NCBI RefSeq assembly: GCF_022682305.1
Contig: NZ_CP093529.1
Span: 248,001 to 312,000, forward strand
Direction: 5' to 3'
Length of the DNA: 64,000 bases
From: Shinella zoogloeoides
Lineage (GTDB): Bacteria; Pseudomonadota; Alphaproteobacteria; Rhizobiales; Rhizobiaceae
This document shows positions 8,508 through 16,652 of the stretch, piece after piece; the stretch's first letter is position 1, and each line of letters opens with the position of its first letter. The notes below the pieces were generated by a model. That model was not told where the DNA came from. It did no database searches and worked only from the letters and a program-made list of their open reading frames with translations. A program made the position numbers and the translations under genes.

Positions 8508-9362
8508 TTAATTCTGACGTCTTGCTAGATCCGCGATCCCCACCACTCCGGCCTTCTCGGCGAGCGCGGCGGGATGAAGCTGCGGGGTGAGCCGTGGCGG
8601 CAGGCCGGCGAGGGCCTGACGGACGGATTCGAGATAGCCGGGCGCAAGGCCGATGCCGCCGCCGATGACGATGCGGGCGGGATCGAGCGCAAGCTGGATA
8701 TTGCCGCAGAGCAGCGCGGTCTCGCGCGCCGAGGCGTTGACGATGGTTGCAGCCCAACCTTCGCCGCCGGCGGCCGCTTCGAAGACGTCGCGGGCGGTGG
8801 CGCCCGGCAGGTAGGGCGCGGCCTCGGCGGCGATCCAGTTACCGGAGACCCTGTCCTCAAGCGTGCGGCCCTCTTCGCCAAGGCTGCGGAACTGGCCGAA
8901 ATGGCCGGCAAGGCCGCCGAGCAGGCGGCCGCCAACGACGATGCCGCCGCCGATGCCAGTGGAGACCGTGAGAAAGACGAGGTCATGGCCCTGGCCTGCC
9001 CCGAAGGCATATTCGCCCCAGGCGGCTGCCTGCGCATCGTTGGCGGCAAACACCCGGTCGATGCCGGCAAGCCGTGCGACCGTCGCCACGAGCGGAAAGC
9101 GGTCCGGAATATCGAGGGTCCGGCGGTTGAGCGGCGACCAGCAGCCTTCGTCGATGATGCCGCTGACGGCGATGCCTGCCGTATCGTATCGCCCCTTCCA
9201 GCCGGCGATGGCGGAAAAGAGGGCGGTAAGCCAGGCTTCCGGATCGCCGTTGCGCGGGGTTGCCATGGTGTGCGCCTCGACCACCGTATCCCCGCGCACG
9301 AGCGCGGCGAGCATCTTGGTGCCGCCGATGTCGAGGGCGAGAATGGTGTCGGGGCGGGCCAC
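8508..9362 (-). CDS. nanK: ROK-family kinase, probable N-acetylmannosamine kinase
   Basis: A 284-residue sugar kinase that would phosphorylate N-acetylmannosamine at O6 with ATP. The phosphate-binding motif DIGGTK is at residues 11-16. The catalytic Asn-Asp pair is in FAANDAQAAAWGEYAFGAG, and the second phosphate loop is STGIGGGI. The ROK zinc motif (Cys-x-Cys-Gly-x2-Gly-Cys) is missing: after GHFGQFRSL come EEGRTLEDRVSG with no cysteines. The gene lies 5 bp after nanE, so the product would feed NanE directly. A glucokinase or other ROK hexokinase is the alternative. Confidence 0.8.
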   Translation of the reverse strand: MARPDTILALDIGGTKMLAALVRGDTVVEAHTMATPRNGDPEAWLTALFSAIAGWKGRYDTAGIAVSGIIDEGCWSPLNRRTLDIPDRFPLVATVARLAGIDRVFAANDAQAAAWGEYAFGAGQGHDLVFLTVSTGIGGGIVVGGRLLGGLAGHFGQFRSLGEEGRTLEDRVSGNWIAAEAAPYLPGATARDVFEAAAGGEGWAATIVNASARETALLCGNIQLALDPARIVIGGGIGLAPGYLESVRQALAGLPPRLTPQLHPAALAEKAGVVGIADLARRQN

Positions 9363-9367
9363 GGTGC

Positions 9368-10054
9368 TCAGGCTCCCCGGCCGGCGATGGCGGTGTCGAG
9401 CGCCGAGCGGAACCAGGACGTGACATATTCCGGCCGGGTGATGGCCGAGCCGACAACGACCATGGAGGCTCCGGCGATCAGGGCCTGCTGGGCCTGCGCG
9501 GGCGTGCGGATGTTGCCCTCGGCCACGACATGCGGCGTGAGGCGGCGCATGGCGGCGACGAGGTCGAGATCGGGTTCGGTCGGCTCGACCGGGCCGGTAT
9601 AGCCCGCCAATGTGGAGCCGACGACGTCCGCCCCTTCCGATAATGCCTGTTCGGCGTCCGTGAGGATGGAGCAGTCGGCCATGGCGATGCGGCCATGGGC
9701 GTGGATGCGCTCGACGAGCGCGCGGGTCGGTGCGGGGCGCAGGCGCTGCGTGGCGTCATAGGCGATGATGTCCGCTCCGGCCCGCGCCAGCGCGTCGATA
9801 TCCTCGATCCAGGGGGTGATGCGCACGGGGCTGTCGGCAAGGTCACGCTTGACGAGGCCGATGATCGGCCTGTCGGTCGCCGCGCGCACGGCCGCGACGT
9901 AGTCCGCCGATTCGATGCGGAGCGCGGCGGCACCTCCATCGAGCGCTGCAAGCGCGAAACCGACGACCATCTCGGCCCGGTCCATGGCGCCGCCCTTCAC
10001 GGGCTGGCAGGATACGATGAGACCCTTGTCGAGCGTTTTGAAGTCGAGCGGCAC
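9368..10054 (-). CDS. nanE: N-acetylmannosamine-6-phosphate 2-epimerase
   Basis: A 228-residue TIM-barrel enzyme converting ManNAc-6-P to GlcNAc-6-P, which then enters the Nag pathway. Family landmarks are LIVSCQPVKGGAMDR near the start, IIGLVKRDLADSPVRITP in the middle, IIAYDATQRLRP, and GADVVGSTLAGYTGP. With the ROK kinase next to it this gives the last two steps of sialic acid/ManNAc use. No neuraminate lyase (NanA) gene is visible nearby, so free ManNAc may be the real substrate, or the lyase lies elsewhere. Confidence 0.9.
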   Translation of the reverse strand: MPLDFKTLDKGLIVSCQPVKGGAMDRAEMVVGFALAALDGGAAALRIESADYVAAVRAATDRPIIGLVKRDLADSPVRITPWIEDIDALARAGADIIAYDATQRLRPAPTRALVERIHAHGRIAMADCSILTDAEQALSEGADVVGSTLAGYTGPVEPTEPDLDLVAAMRRLTPHVVAEGNIRTPAQAQQALIAGASMVVVGSAITRPEYVTSWFRSALDTAIAGRGA

Positions 10055-10112
10055 CGGCTATCTCCTGTCGTTGGCCGGATGGTAGCAAAACAAGACCAGA
10101 TGGCAACAGGCT

Positions 10113-10125
10113 TTAAACTGGTATT
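10113..10125. promoter_or_regulatory. 13-bp repeat copy 2, candidate GntR operator before nanE
   Basis: TTAAACTGGTATT, identical to 10918-10930. It overlaps the last codon of the GntR gene and lies about 60 bp upstream of the nanE start, which fits an internal promoter for the catabolic and transport genes controlled by the GntR protein. Confidence 0.6.
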
Positions 10126-10870
10126 ATCGCATCAGCTCGATGACGAAGTCGTAGACGTCGCCGCGATATTTGGTCTGGGTGAACTCGACGATCTGCCCGT
10201 CTGCAAGGAAGCAGCGGCGCTCCATGATGAGAAGGGAGGCGTCGTCCGGCGCGGCGAGCAGGCGGCGCTCCTCCTCGTTGCCGGGTTTGGCCTGCATGCG
10301 CTGGAGCGCGCGCACCGGCAGCGCGCCGGTGGTTTCGAGATATTCGTAGAGCGAATCCCCGATAGCCTGCGGTTCGGGCACGAAGCGCGCGGGAAGCGTC
10401 GCCATTTCGATGGCGATCGGCACGCCGTCGGCGGTGCGCAGGCGGTTGAGCCGTACCACCCTCTCGCTGCCGGAAATGCCGAGCGCCATCATCTCCGCCG
10501 GGGAAGGCCTTGAAATCTCCCGCGAAATCCAGATGCAGCCGGGGGAAAGCCCGCGCGAGCGCATATCCTCGGAAAAGCTGGTCATCGTGGAAAGCGACTT
10601 TTCCAGCCGGGAGGAGACAACCGTCTTCGCACCCTGCCGGCGGTCGAGGAAGCCGTCCGAGACGAGACCGTCGATGGCCTTGCGCACGGTGACGCGGGAA
10701 AGGCCGAGCGCCTCGCTCAGCACCCGCTCGCTGGGGATGACGGCGCCGCGCTTGATCCGGGCCGAGGCGAGGGCCTGCTTCAAAGCGTTTTCCAGCCGCC
10801 GGTAAAGCGGTTCGGGGCTGGCGGCGGCAAGCTCGCCGGCGAGGAAGTCGAGGATCGGTCGATCGGTCAT
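10124..10870 (-). CDS. GntR/HutC-family transcriptional regulator of the aminosugar operon
   Basis: A 248-residue repressor with an N-terminal winged helix (about residues 18-80; PSERVLSEALGLSRVTVRKA) and a C-terminal UTRA effector domain that typically binds a sugar phosphate. The ATG at 10870 begins MTDRPILDFLAGEL; a longer open frame upstream lacks domain homology and would cover the operator. The gene is first in the cassette. Identical 13-bp sequences sit upstream of it and upstream of nanE, so it probably represses itself and the operon until a ManNAc-6-P or GlcNAc-6-P type signal appears. Confidence 0.88.
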   Translation of the reverse strand: MTDRPILDFLAGELAAASPEPLYRRLENALKQALASARIKRGAVIPSERVLSEALGLSRVTVRKAIDGLVSDGFLDRRQGAKTVVSSRLEKSLSTMTSFSEDMRSRGLSPGCIWISREISRPSPAEMMALGISGSERVVRLNRLRTADGVPIAIEMATLPARFVPEPQAIGDSLYEYLETTGALPVRALQRMQAKPGNEEERRLLAAPDDASLLIMERRCFLADGQIVEFTQTKYRGDVYDFVIELMR

Positions 10871-10917
10871 GGAAGCGCGCCCCTGCGGCGAATCCCCGTC
10901 AAAAGTTTTTTCTGATG

Positions 10918-10930
10918 TTAAACTGGTATT
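10918..10930. promoter_or_regulatory. 13-bp repeat copy 1, candidate GntR operator before the regulator
   Basis: TTAAACTGGTATT lies 48 bp upstream of the GntR start and is exactly repeated at 10113-10125. It continues as GGTATTGGTTCC, giving two GGT half-sites spaced one half-turn apart, a pattern seen for GntR-family regulators. The exact duplication in front of both transcription units is the evidence. Confidence 0.6.
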
Positions 10931-11023
10931 GGTTCCATGCAACGGATTTCGGCGCAGGCGTTCTGAGCGGCCTCCTTGCCGGGCGCGCACAGGGGCGAAT
11001 TCTTGTCCGGGGTATGGAGGAGA

Positions 11024-11329
11024 CTAGATTCCCGAGCCGTCGAGCTGCTGGTCATCGTCGCCTTCCCAGGGGGAGGGCGCGCTGGCGCGATCGAGCTTGG
11101 CCGAGGGCAATGGCATCCAGCATTTCAGCTCCGGCTCGGCATATTCGATGATGCAGCCGGGTGCGGAATCGGAGGCGCGCCAGCCTTCCGCGCCGAACCG
11201 GTCGCCATGCGACCAATAGGCGACATCGACTTCCGCCGGTCCCTGTTCGGACGAGCGGACCGTGACGAGGATACGGCTGCTGTCTTTCGGCGCGCTTGCC
11301 ATGTGGCGCCACCGGTCTGGCTGGTCCAT
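11024..11329 (-). CDS. Conserved small hypothetical protein
   Basis: A 101-residue soluble protein starting MDQPDRWRHMASAPKDSSR. The N-terminal WRxMASAPKD and the later GCIIEYAEPELKCWMPLP resemble a family of short rhizobial proteins of unknown function and phage-like proteins with a W-x-P-M motif. There is no signal peptide or membrane segment. It has no operonic partner: the GntR gene is 153 bp away and the GGDEF gene starts a separate transcript. I cannot assign a function. Confidence 0.7.
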   Translation of the reverse strand: MDQPDRWRHMASAPKDSSRILVTVRSSEQGPAEVDVAYWSHGDRFGAEGWRASDSAPGCIIEYAEPELKCWMPLPSAKLDRASAPSPWEGDDDQQLDGSGI

Positions 11330-11422
11330 TGCGTTTTCTCCTGCATTGCTGCGGATCGAAGTGTCGCGCCGCCATCGCAGACGGTCAACCCAAACTTTGC
11401 CGCGCCGTCGCGAAAGTCCGTG

Positions 11423-12502
11423 TCAGCGCGCCTCGGACGACAGGGCGCTGCGATGGGCGTCCCCGCCGGCTGCCTTGGCCGCATAAAGCGCCATGTCGGC
11501 GCGCGTGAACACGGCGGAGGGCGTCTCGCCATGGGCGAAGGCGAAGCCGATGGAGGTTGTTATGCCGAATGTGCGCCCGGAACAGGCCATCGGCGCACGC
11601 GCGGCGACGGCCAGTCGCTGCGCCACGGCCTCGATCGCCTGCAGGTTTACGGAGGGGCCGAAGACGACCGCGAACTCGTCCCCGCCGATGCGTGCGATGA
11701 GGTCGGCGGACTGGCACGCCGACGAAAGGCGGCGCGTGAACTCGATCAGGCACTCGTCGCCGATGGCATGTCCCAGCGTGTCGTTGACCTGCTTGAAGCC
11801 GTCGAGGTCGACAAGCATCAGTGCGCCGCCCGTTCCGTCAGGCCCACAGATATCGGCAAGGCGCATCTGGAACTGCGTGCGGTTGGCAAGACCCGTCATG
11901 ACACCGTGCTCGGCCATATGCCGCATGTGCTCGAGGGTCTTCTTCTCCTCCGTGATATCCTGCTTGACGCCGAGGAGGCGGATGGCCTGTCCGTTCCGGC
12001 GCTCGATGCTGGCGGTTATCCTGATCCAACGCTTTCCGGCCTCCGGGTGCCTGATTTCCGCGTCCAGCGTGAAGCCGTCCCCCGATGCGATGGCGTTGCC
12101 GCGAACCGCCTGTAGGCGCGCGAGCGATTCTTCCGAATAGCTTTTCAGGATGTCGCGACGCACGAGGCCGGCGCTGCGCTGAAGGCCGAAGAGGTCGTAG
12201 GTCCCGCCGCTCCAGGTCAGTTCCTCGCTGGGCAACTCGCATTGCCAGGTGCCCATGCGCGCGGTCATGGAGGCGCGTTCGAAAATCTCGGCGCCGGCCA
12301 GCGCCGCCTCGACCTGTTGAACGAGGGCGGTCTGCCGCCCGATCTGCCGCCGCAATTGCCACAGCGTTCGCGGGTCGAAAGGGCTTGCAAGGGCGCAGCG
12401 CAGGCTTTCCAGCAGCGAGCCGATGGGGGTGCGGGGCGCGGGGACCGGGTCGCAATCCGCCGGACGGTCGCTCGGCCGCGGGTCGCTTGCTGGATTTGCC
12501 AT
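11423..12502 (-). CDS. PAS-GGDEF diguanylate cyclase
   Basis: A 359-residue cytosolic protein that would make cyclic di-GMP. A PAS domain (about residues 80-180, ending in LLGVKQDITEEKK) is joined by a short helix to a GGDEF domain with the intact active-site motif ARIGGDEFAVVFG. The allosteric inhibitory site five residues before GGDEF reads QSAD instead of RxxD, so feedback inhibition is probably lost. I chose the ATG at 12502 with GGTGA upstream; a GTG at 12511 is an alternative start. No membrane segment is seen. Confidence 0.88.
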   Translation of the reverse strand: MANPASDPRPSDRPADCDPVPAPRTPIGSLLESLRCALASPFDPRTLWQLRRQIGRQTALVQQVEAALAGAEIFERASMTARMGTWQCELPSEELTWSGGTYDLFGLQRSAGLVRRDILKSYSEESLARLQAVRGNAIASGDGFTLDAEIRHPEAGKRWIRITASIERRNGQAIRLLGVKQDITEEKKTLEHMRHMAEHGVMTGLANRTQFQMRLADICGPDGTGGALMLVDLDGFKQVNDTLGHAIGDECLIEFTRRLSSACQSADLIARIGGDEFAVVFGPSVNLQAIEAVAQRLAVAARAPMACSGRTFGITTSIGFAFAHGETPSAVFTRADMALYAAKAAGGDAHRSALSSEAR

Positions 12503-12692
12503 GGTCGTCACCGCGATTGATGAAACTGACTTTTGACAAGTCCTACCGTGAAATCCTTAACCTTAGGTGAGAGCGCGGCCGGATAATGCGTTCGATACGG
12601 AATGCTACACGCCGCCGAAACACCTGCTGGTTTCGACGGCGTTCATGCCACCTCAGGGCTTGGCGTGTCGGGGAGCCGATGCCCCCGACGGC

Positions 12693-13691
12693 CTATATTG
12701 TCGGGAAGTGGCAGGCCACCTTGCGGCCGTCGCCGAAGGATTGCGCCTGCGGCCGTTCGGTGCGGCAGCGGTCCTGAGCGATGGGGCAGCGCGGATGGAA
12801 ACGGCAGCCCGAGGGCGGGTTGAGCGGGCTTGGCACGTCGCCGGTCAGGAGAATGCGCCGGCGCGAGCCGCCGGGCGTCGTCTCCACCACCGGCACGGCC
12901 GAGATCAGCGCCTGGCTGTAGGGATGGGCCGGTGCGGAGAACACCTCTTCTGCCGGGCCTTCTTCCACCACGGAGCCGAGATACATCACCGCGATGCGCG
13001 TAGAGACCTGGCGCACGACCGAGAGGTCGTGGGCGATGAAGATATAGGTAAGGTTCAGCTTCTCCTGCAGGTCGGCGAGCAGGTTGACGATCTGCGCCTG
13101 TACCGACACGTCGAGCGCCGAGACCGGTTCGTCCAGCACCACGAGGTCCGGATTGAGCGCGATGGCCCGGGCGATGCCGACGCGCTGGCGCTGGCCGCCG
13201 GAGAATTCGTGTGGATAGCGCGTGACATGGTCCGGCAGGAGGCCGACGATGTCGAAGAGTTCGGCGACCCGTTTGTCGATCTCGGACGAGGAAAGCCTGG
13301 TATGGATGCGCAGCGGCTCGGCGACGAGATCGCCGACGCGGCGGCGCGGATTGAGCGAGGCGGAGGGGTCCTGGAAGACCATCTGCAGGCGGCGTCGCAT
13401 CGGGCGCAGCTCCCGCAGCGACTTGCCGGTGATGTCCTCGCCCTCGAAGAAGAGCGTGCCGTCGGTGATGTCGTAGAGCCGCACCAGACAGCGTGCGAGC
13501 GTGGACTTGCCGCAGCCGGACTCGCCGACGAGGCCGAGCGTTTCGCCGCGTCGCACCGTCAGAGACACGTTGTCGACGGCATGGACGGTGCGCCGGCCTT
13601 CCGCCGAAAAGCGGGTGCCGATCGAAAAGCGCTTCATCAGCGAGCGGGTTTCGAGGATGGGGCCTTCAGTCTTCGTCATCGTGTCGCTCAT
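12693..13691 (-). CDS. Peptide ABC transporter ATP-binding protein (DppF/OppF type)
   Basis: A 332-residue ATPase, one of a pair energising the peptide importer. It has Walker A GESGCGKS, the signature LSGGQ-like [14 protein letters not shown], and Walker [14 protein letters not shown]. The C-terminal oligopeptide/dipeptide domain has the cysteine motif [15 protein letters not shown], which in this family can hold an Fe-S cluster. It overlaps the preceding ATPase gene by 4 bp and is the last gene of a seven-gene operon. Confidence 0.93.
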   Translation of the reverse strand: MSDTMTKTEGPILETRSLMKRFSIGTRFSAEGRRTVHAVDNVSLTVRRGETLGLVGESGCGKSTLARCLVRLYDITDGTLFFEGEDITGKSLRELRPMRRRLQMVFQDPSASLNPRRRVGDLVAEPLRIHTRLSSSEIDKRVAELFDIVGLLPDHVTRYPHEFSGGQRQRVGIARAIALNPDLVVLDEPVSALDVSVQAQIVNLLADLQEKLNLTYIFIAHDLSVVRQVSTRIAVMYLGSVVEEGPAEEVFSAPAHPYSQALISAVPVVETTPGGSRRRILLTGDVPSPLNPPSGCRFHPRCPIAQDRCRTERPQAQSFGDGRKVACHFPTI

Positions 13692-14647
13692 GCTTGTGCC
13701 TCGCGGAGGCAGGCGGCGGCGTGGGGACCGCTTCCAAGGGCGGGCTTTTCCGCCTCGCAGGTCTCGAAACGCACCGGACAGCGCGGGCCGAAGGCGCAGC
13801 CCTGCGGCAGGCGCAGCAGGGAAGGCGGCGAGCCGGGGATGGCCGGCAGGCGATGGGGCTTTTCGCCGGTCAGCGGCGGGATCGAGCCGAGCAGCGCGCG
13901 GGTATAGGGATGGCGCGGGTCGGAGAACAGCGCCGTGCGGCTGCCGCGTTCCACCACCCGGCCCGCATACATGACCATCACCCGGTCGGCGAGTTCGGAG
14001 ACCACGCCCATGTCGTGCGTGATGAAGACGACCGCCGAATTATGCGTGGACCGCAGCTTGCGCACGAGGTCGAGGATGCCGGCCTGTACGGTGACGTCGA
14101 GCGCCGTCGTCGGCTCGTCCGCCACCAGCAGCGCCGGGTTGCAGGACAGCGCCATGGCGATGACCGCGCGCTGGCGCATGCCACCGGAAAGCTGGTGCGG
14201 ATAGCGCGACATCGCCTCGCGCGGATTGGGGAAATTCACTTCCGCCAGCAGTTCCTCCACCCGGTCCAGCGCCTTCGCCTTGCTGATGTTCCGGTGGGCG
14301 CGGATCTGTTCGGCGATCTGCCAGCCGATCGTGTAGACGGGCGTCAGCGCCGTCATCGGATCCTGGAAGATCATGGCGATCTCGTTGCCGCGCAGGCGCC
14401 TGAGTTCGCGGGCCGGAAGGCCGACCAGCTCGCGGCCCTTGTAGCGGATCGAGCCTTCGATCGTGGCGTTGGGATCGGTGATGAGACCCATGACTGCCAG
14501 CAGCGAGACGGTCTTGCCGGAGCCGGATTCGCCGACGACGCCGAGGATCTCGCCCTCTTCCAGATCGAAGGAAACGCCGTCGATGGCCCGCACCAAGCCG
14601 TCTTCGGTGCGGAACGATACCCTGAGGTCGCGCACGGAGAGCATCAT
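13688..14647 (-). CDS. Peptide ABC transporter ATP-binding protein (DppD/OppD type)
   Basis: A 319-residue ATPase with Walker A GESGSGKT, signature [14 protein letters not shown], Walker [14 protein letters not shown] and the C-terminal cysteine motif [15 protein letters not shown]. It pairs with the DppF-type subunit downstream. There are 4-bp overlaps with both neighbours. Two adjacent methionines start the protein; the first, at 14647, is taken because it overlaps the permease stop. Confidence 0.93.
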   Translation of the reverse strand: MMLSVRDLRVSFRTEDGLVRAIDGVSFDLEEGEILGVVGESGSGKTVSLLAVMGLITDPNATIEGSIRYKGRELVGLPARELRRLRGNEIAMIFQDPMTALTPVYTIGWQIAEQIRAHRNISKAKALDRVEELLAEVNFPNPREAMSRYPHQLSGGMRQRAVIAMALSCNPALLVADEPTTALDVTVQAGILDLVRKLRSTHNSAVVFITHDMGVVSELADRVMVMYAGRVVERGSRTALFSDPRHPYTRALLGSIPPLTGEKPHRLPAIPGSPPSLLRLPQGCAFGPRCPVRFETCEAEKPALGSGPHAAACLREAQA

Positions 14648-15615
14648 GACGTCCTCACACGGGGATCGAGAAGGATATAGACGAAGTCGACCACCGCATT
14701 GGCGATGACGACGAACATCGAAGCGTACATCACCGTTGCCATGATCATCGGCAGGTCGAGGTTCTGCATGGCGTCATAGGTGAGCTTGCCGATGCCGTTG
14801 AGGCCGAAGACGACCTCCGTCAGCAGCGCCGAGCCGCCGACGAGCGCGCCGAAATCGAGGCCGAACAGGGTTACGAAGGCGATCAGCGAAGTGCGCAGGG
14901 CATGGCGCAGCAGGATGCGCGTTTCCGACAGGCCCTTGGCCCGCGCCGTGCGGATGAAGTCCTCCTGCATGGATTCGATGATCGCGGCGCGCAGAACGCG
15001 GCCGTAGATGCCGATATAAAGCACCGCGAGCGTGATCCACGGGATGACCAGCGTCAGGAACCAGCCCCTCGGGTCCTCCATCAGCGGCTTGTAGCCGAGC
15101 GGCGGAACCCAGGAGAACAGCCAGGTATCGTGATAGCGGCTCTGGCTCATGAGGTTCATCACCTCGCCGAGCCAGTAGACCGGCATGGAGATGCCGATGA
15201 GGCCAAGGGCCATCAGCAGCTTGTCCAGCCAGCTATCGCGCGTGGCGGCGGCGACGATGCCGATGATCACCGAGACGACCACCCACAGGATCGCCGCGCC
15301 GAAGACCAGCGACAGGGTGACCGGAATGGCGTCGAGCACGGCCGGAACGACCTTCCAGCCGCGATTGACGAAGGATGTGAGGTCGCCGGTGATGAAGATC
15401 TTCTGCATCATCAGGCCGTATTGGACGTAAAGCGGCTTGTCGAAGCCGAAGGAGTGGCGCACGGCCTCCAGCACCTCGGGCGAGGCGTTACGGCCGGCGA
15501 TGCGCGCGGCAGGGTCGGAGCCGGGCGTCGCAAAGAAGATCAGGAAGACGATCACGGAAATGCCGAACATCACGAACAGCATCTGACCGAAGCGGCGCAG
15601 GATGGCGTAGATCAT
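14644..15615 (-). CDS. Peptide ABC transporter permease (DppB type)
   Basis: A 323-residue inner-membrane subunit starting MIYAILRRFGQMLFVMFGIS, with six hydrophobic segments and the EAA-like loop FIRTARAKGLSETRILLRHA. DppB-type N-terminal wording (PGSDPAARIAGRNASPEVLE) is present. It abuts the DppC-type gene (1-bp overlap). Confidence 0.92.
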   Translation of the reverse strand: MIYAILRRFGQMLFVMFGISVIVFLIFFATPGSDPAARIAGRNASPEVLEAVRHSFGFDKPLYVQYGLMMQKIFITGDLTSFVNRGWKVVPAVLDAIPVTLSLVFGAAILWVVVSVIIGIVAAATRDSWLDKLLMALGLIGISMPVYWLGEVMNLMSQSRYHDTWLFSWVPPLGYKPLMEDPRGWFLTLVIPWITLAVLYIGIYGRVLRAAIIESMQEDFIRTARAKGLSETRILLRHALRTSLIAFVTLFGLDFGALVGGSALLTEVVFGLNGIGKLTYDAMQNLDLPMIMATVMYASMFVVIANAVVDFVYILLDPRVRTS

Positions 15616-16631
15616 CAGGTGCGCCCCAGTTGAACTTTCGAGCGTGGGTCGAGCGCGTCGCGCAGACCGTCGCCGAAGACGTTGAGCACCATGACAGACA
15701 GCGCGATGGCGATGCCCGGCGCGAGCGCCACGAGCGGGCGCGTATAGAGCAGCGACTGGCCGTCCTGGATGATCGTGCCCCAGCTTGCCGCCGGCGGCTG
15801 CACGCCGATGGACAGGAACGACAGCGCCGATTCCGTCAGCATGTTCAATGCCATCATCAGTGGCACGAAGACGATGAGGGTCGTCGTGATGTTCGGCTGG
15901 ATGTCGCGCAGCAGGATGCGCCAGCCGGGCACGCCGAGATTGACGGCCGCCAGCACGAACTCGCTGTTGCGCAGCGAGAGGACCTGACCGCGGATGGGTC
16001 GCGCCACATAGGGCACATAGACGATGCCGATGATGATGACCGGCAGCCAGAGACTGCCGGATTCGATGAGGATCGGCCCGATGGAAATGCCGGCGGTGAT
16101 GGTGACGATGGAAAGCGAGATCGCCAGAAGATAGATCGGGAAGGCCCAGAGGATATCGAGCAGGCGCGAGAGGACGGTGTCGGTGACACCGCCGAAATAA
16201 CCGGCGACGAGACCCGTCGTGGTGCCGACGATCAGCGTGAAGACCGTGGCGGCGGCGGCGATCATCAGCGAGTTCAGCCCGCCATAGAGCAGGCGGGCCA
16301 TGACGTCACGGCCCTGGCCATCCGCGCCGAGGAAGTAGTTGCCGAGTTCCCAGGTGGGACCGATCGGCGTATAGCCAAGCCCCAGCCCCTCCGTGGAGGC
16401 CTCCATCACCGGTACTTCGACGCCATTGACCATGATGACGGCATCGAGCGTCGAGGTGAAGGGATCCACGCCTGCCCAGCGCGCATAGAGCGGCGCGCTA
16501 AGACAGGAAAGGACGATGAACAGGAACACCGCCAGGGACGCCATGGCGGCCCTGTTGCGCTTCAATCGCACGAAAGCGAGGGCCCAAGGCCCTCGCGTCC
16601 TGCGCTGCACGGCAACGACTTCATTCGACAC
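15615..16631 (-). CDS. Peptide ABC transporter permease (DppC type)
   Basis: A 338-residue permease with a cytosolic N-terminus, a first helix MASLAVFLFIVLSCLSAPLY, a periplasmic insertion, then the transporter core with LNSLMIAAAATVFTLIVGTT and an EAA loop (FVLAAVNLGVPGWRILLRDI). It ends in LRDALDPRSKVQLGRT, a typical DppC tail. It follows the binding-protein gene by 21 bp. Confidence 0.92.
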   Translation of the reverse strand: MSNEVVAVQRRTRGPWALAFVRLKRNRAAMASLAVFLFIVLSCLSAPLYARWAGVDPFTSTLDAVIMVNGVEVPVMEASTEGLGLGYTPIGPTWELGNYFLGADGQGRDVMARLLYGGLNSLMIAAAATVFTLIVGTTTGLVAGYFGGVTDTVLSRLLDILWAFPIYLLAISLSIVTITAGISIGPILIESGSLWLPVIIIGIVYVPYVARPIRGQVLSLRNSEFVLAAVNLGVPGWRILLRDIQPNITTTLIVFVPLMMALNMLTESALSFLSIGVQPPAASWGTIIQDGQSLLYTRPLVALAPGIAIALSVMVLNVFGDGLRDALDPRSKVQLGRT

Positions 16632-16652
16632 GCAACTGTCCTCCGCCGGGTC

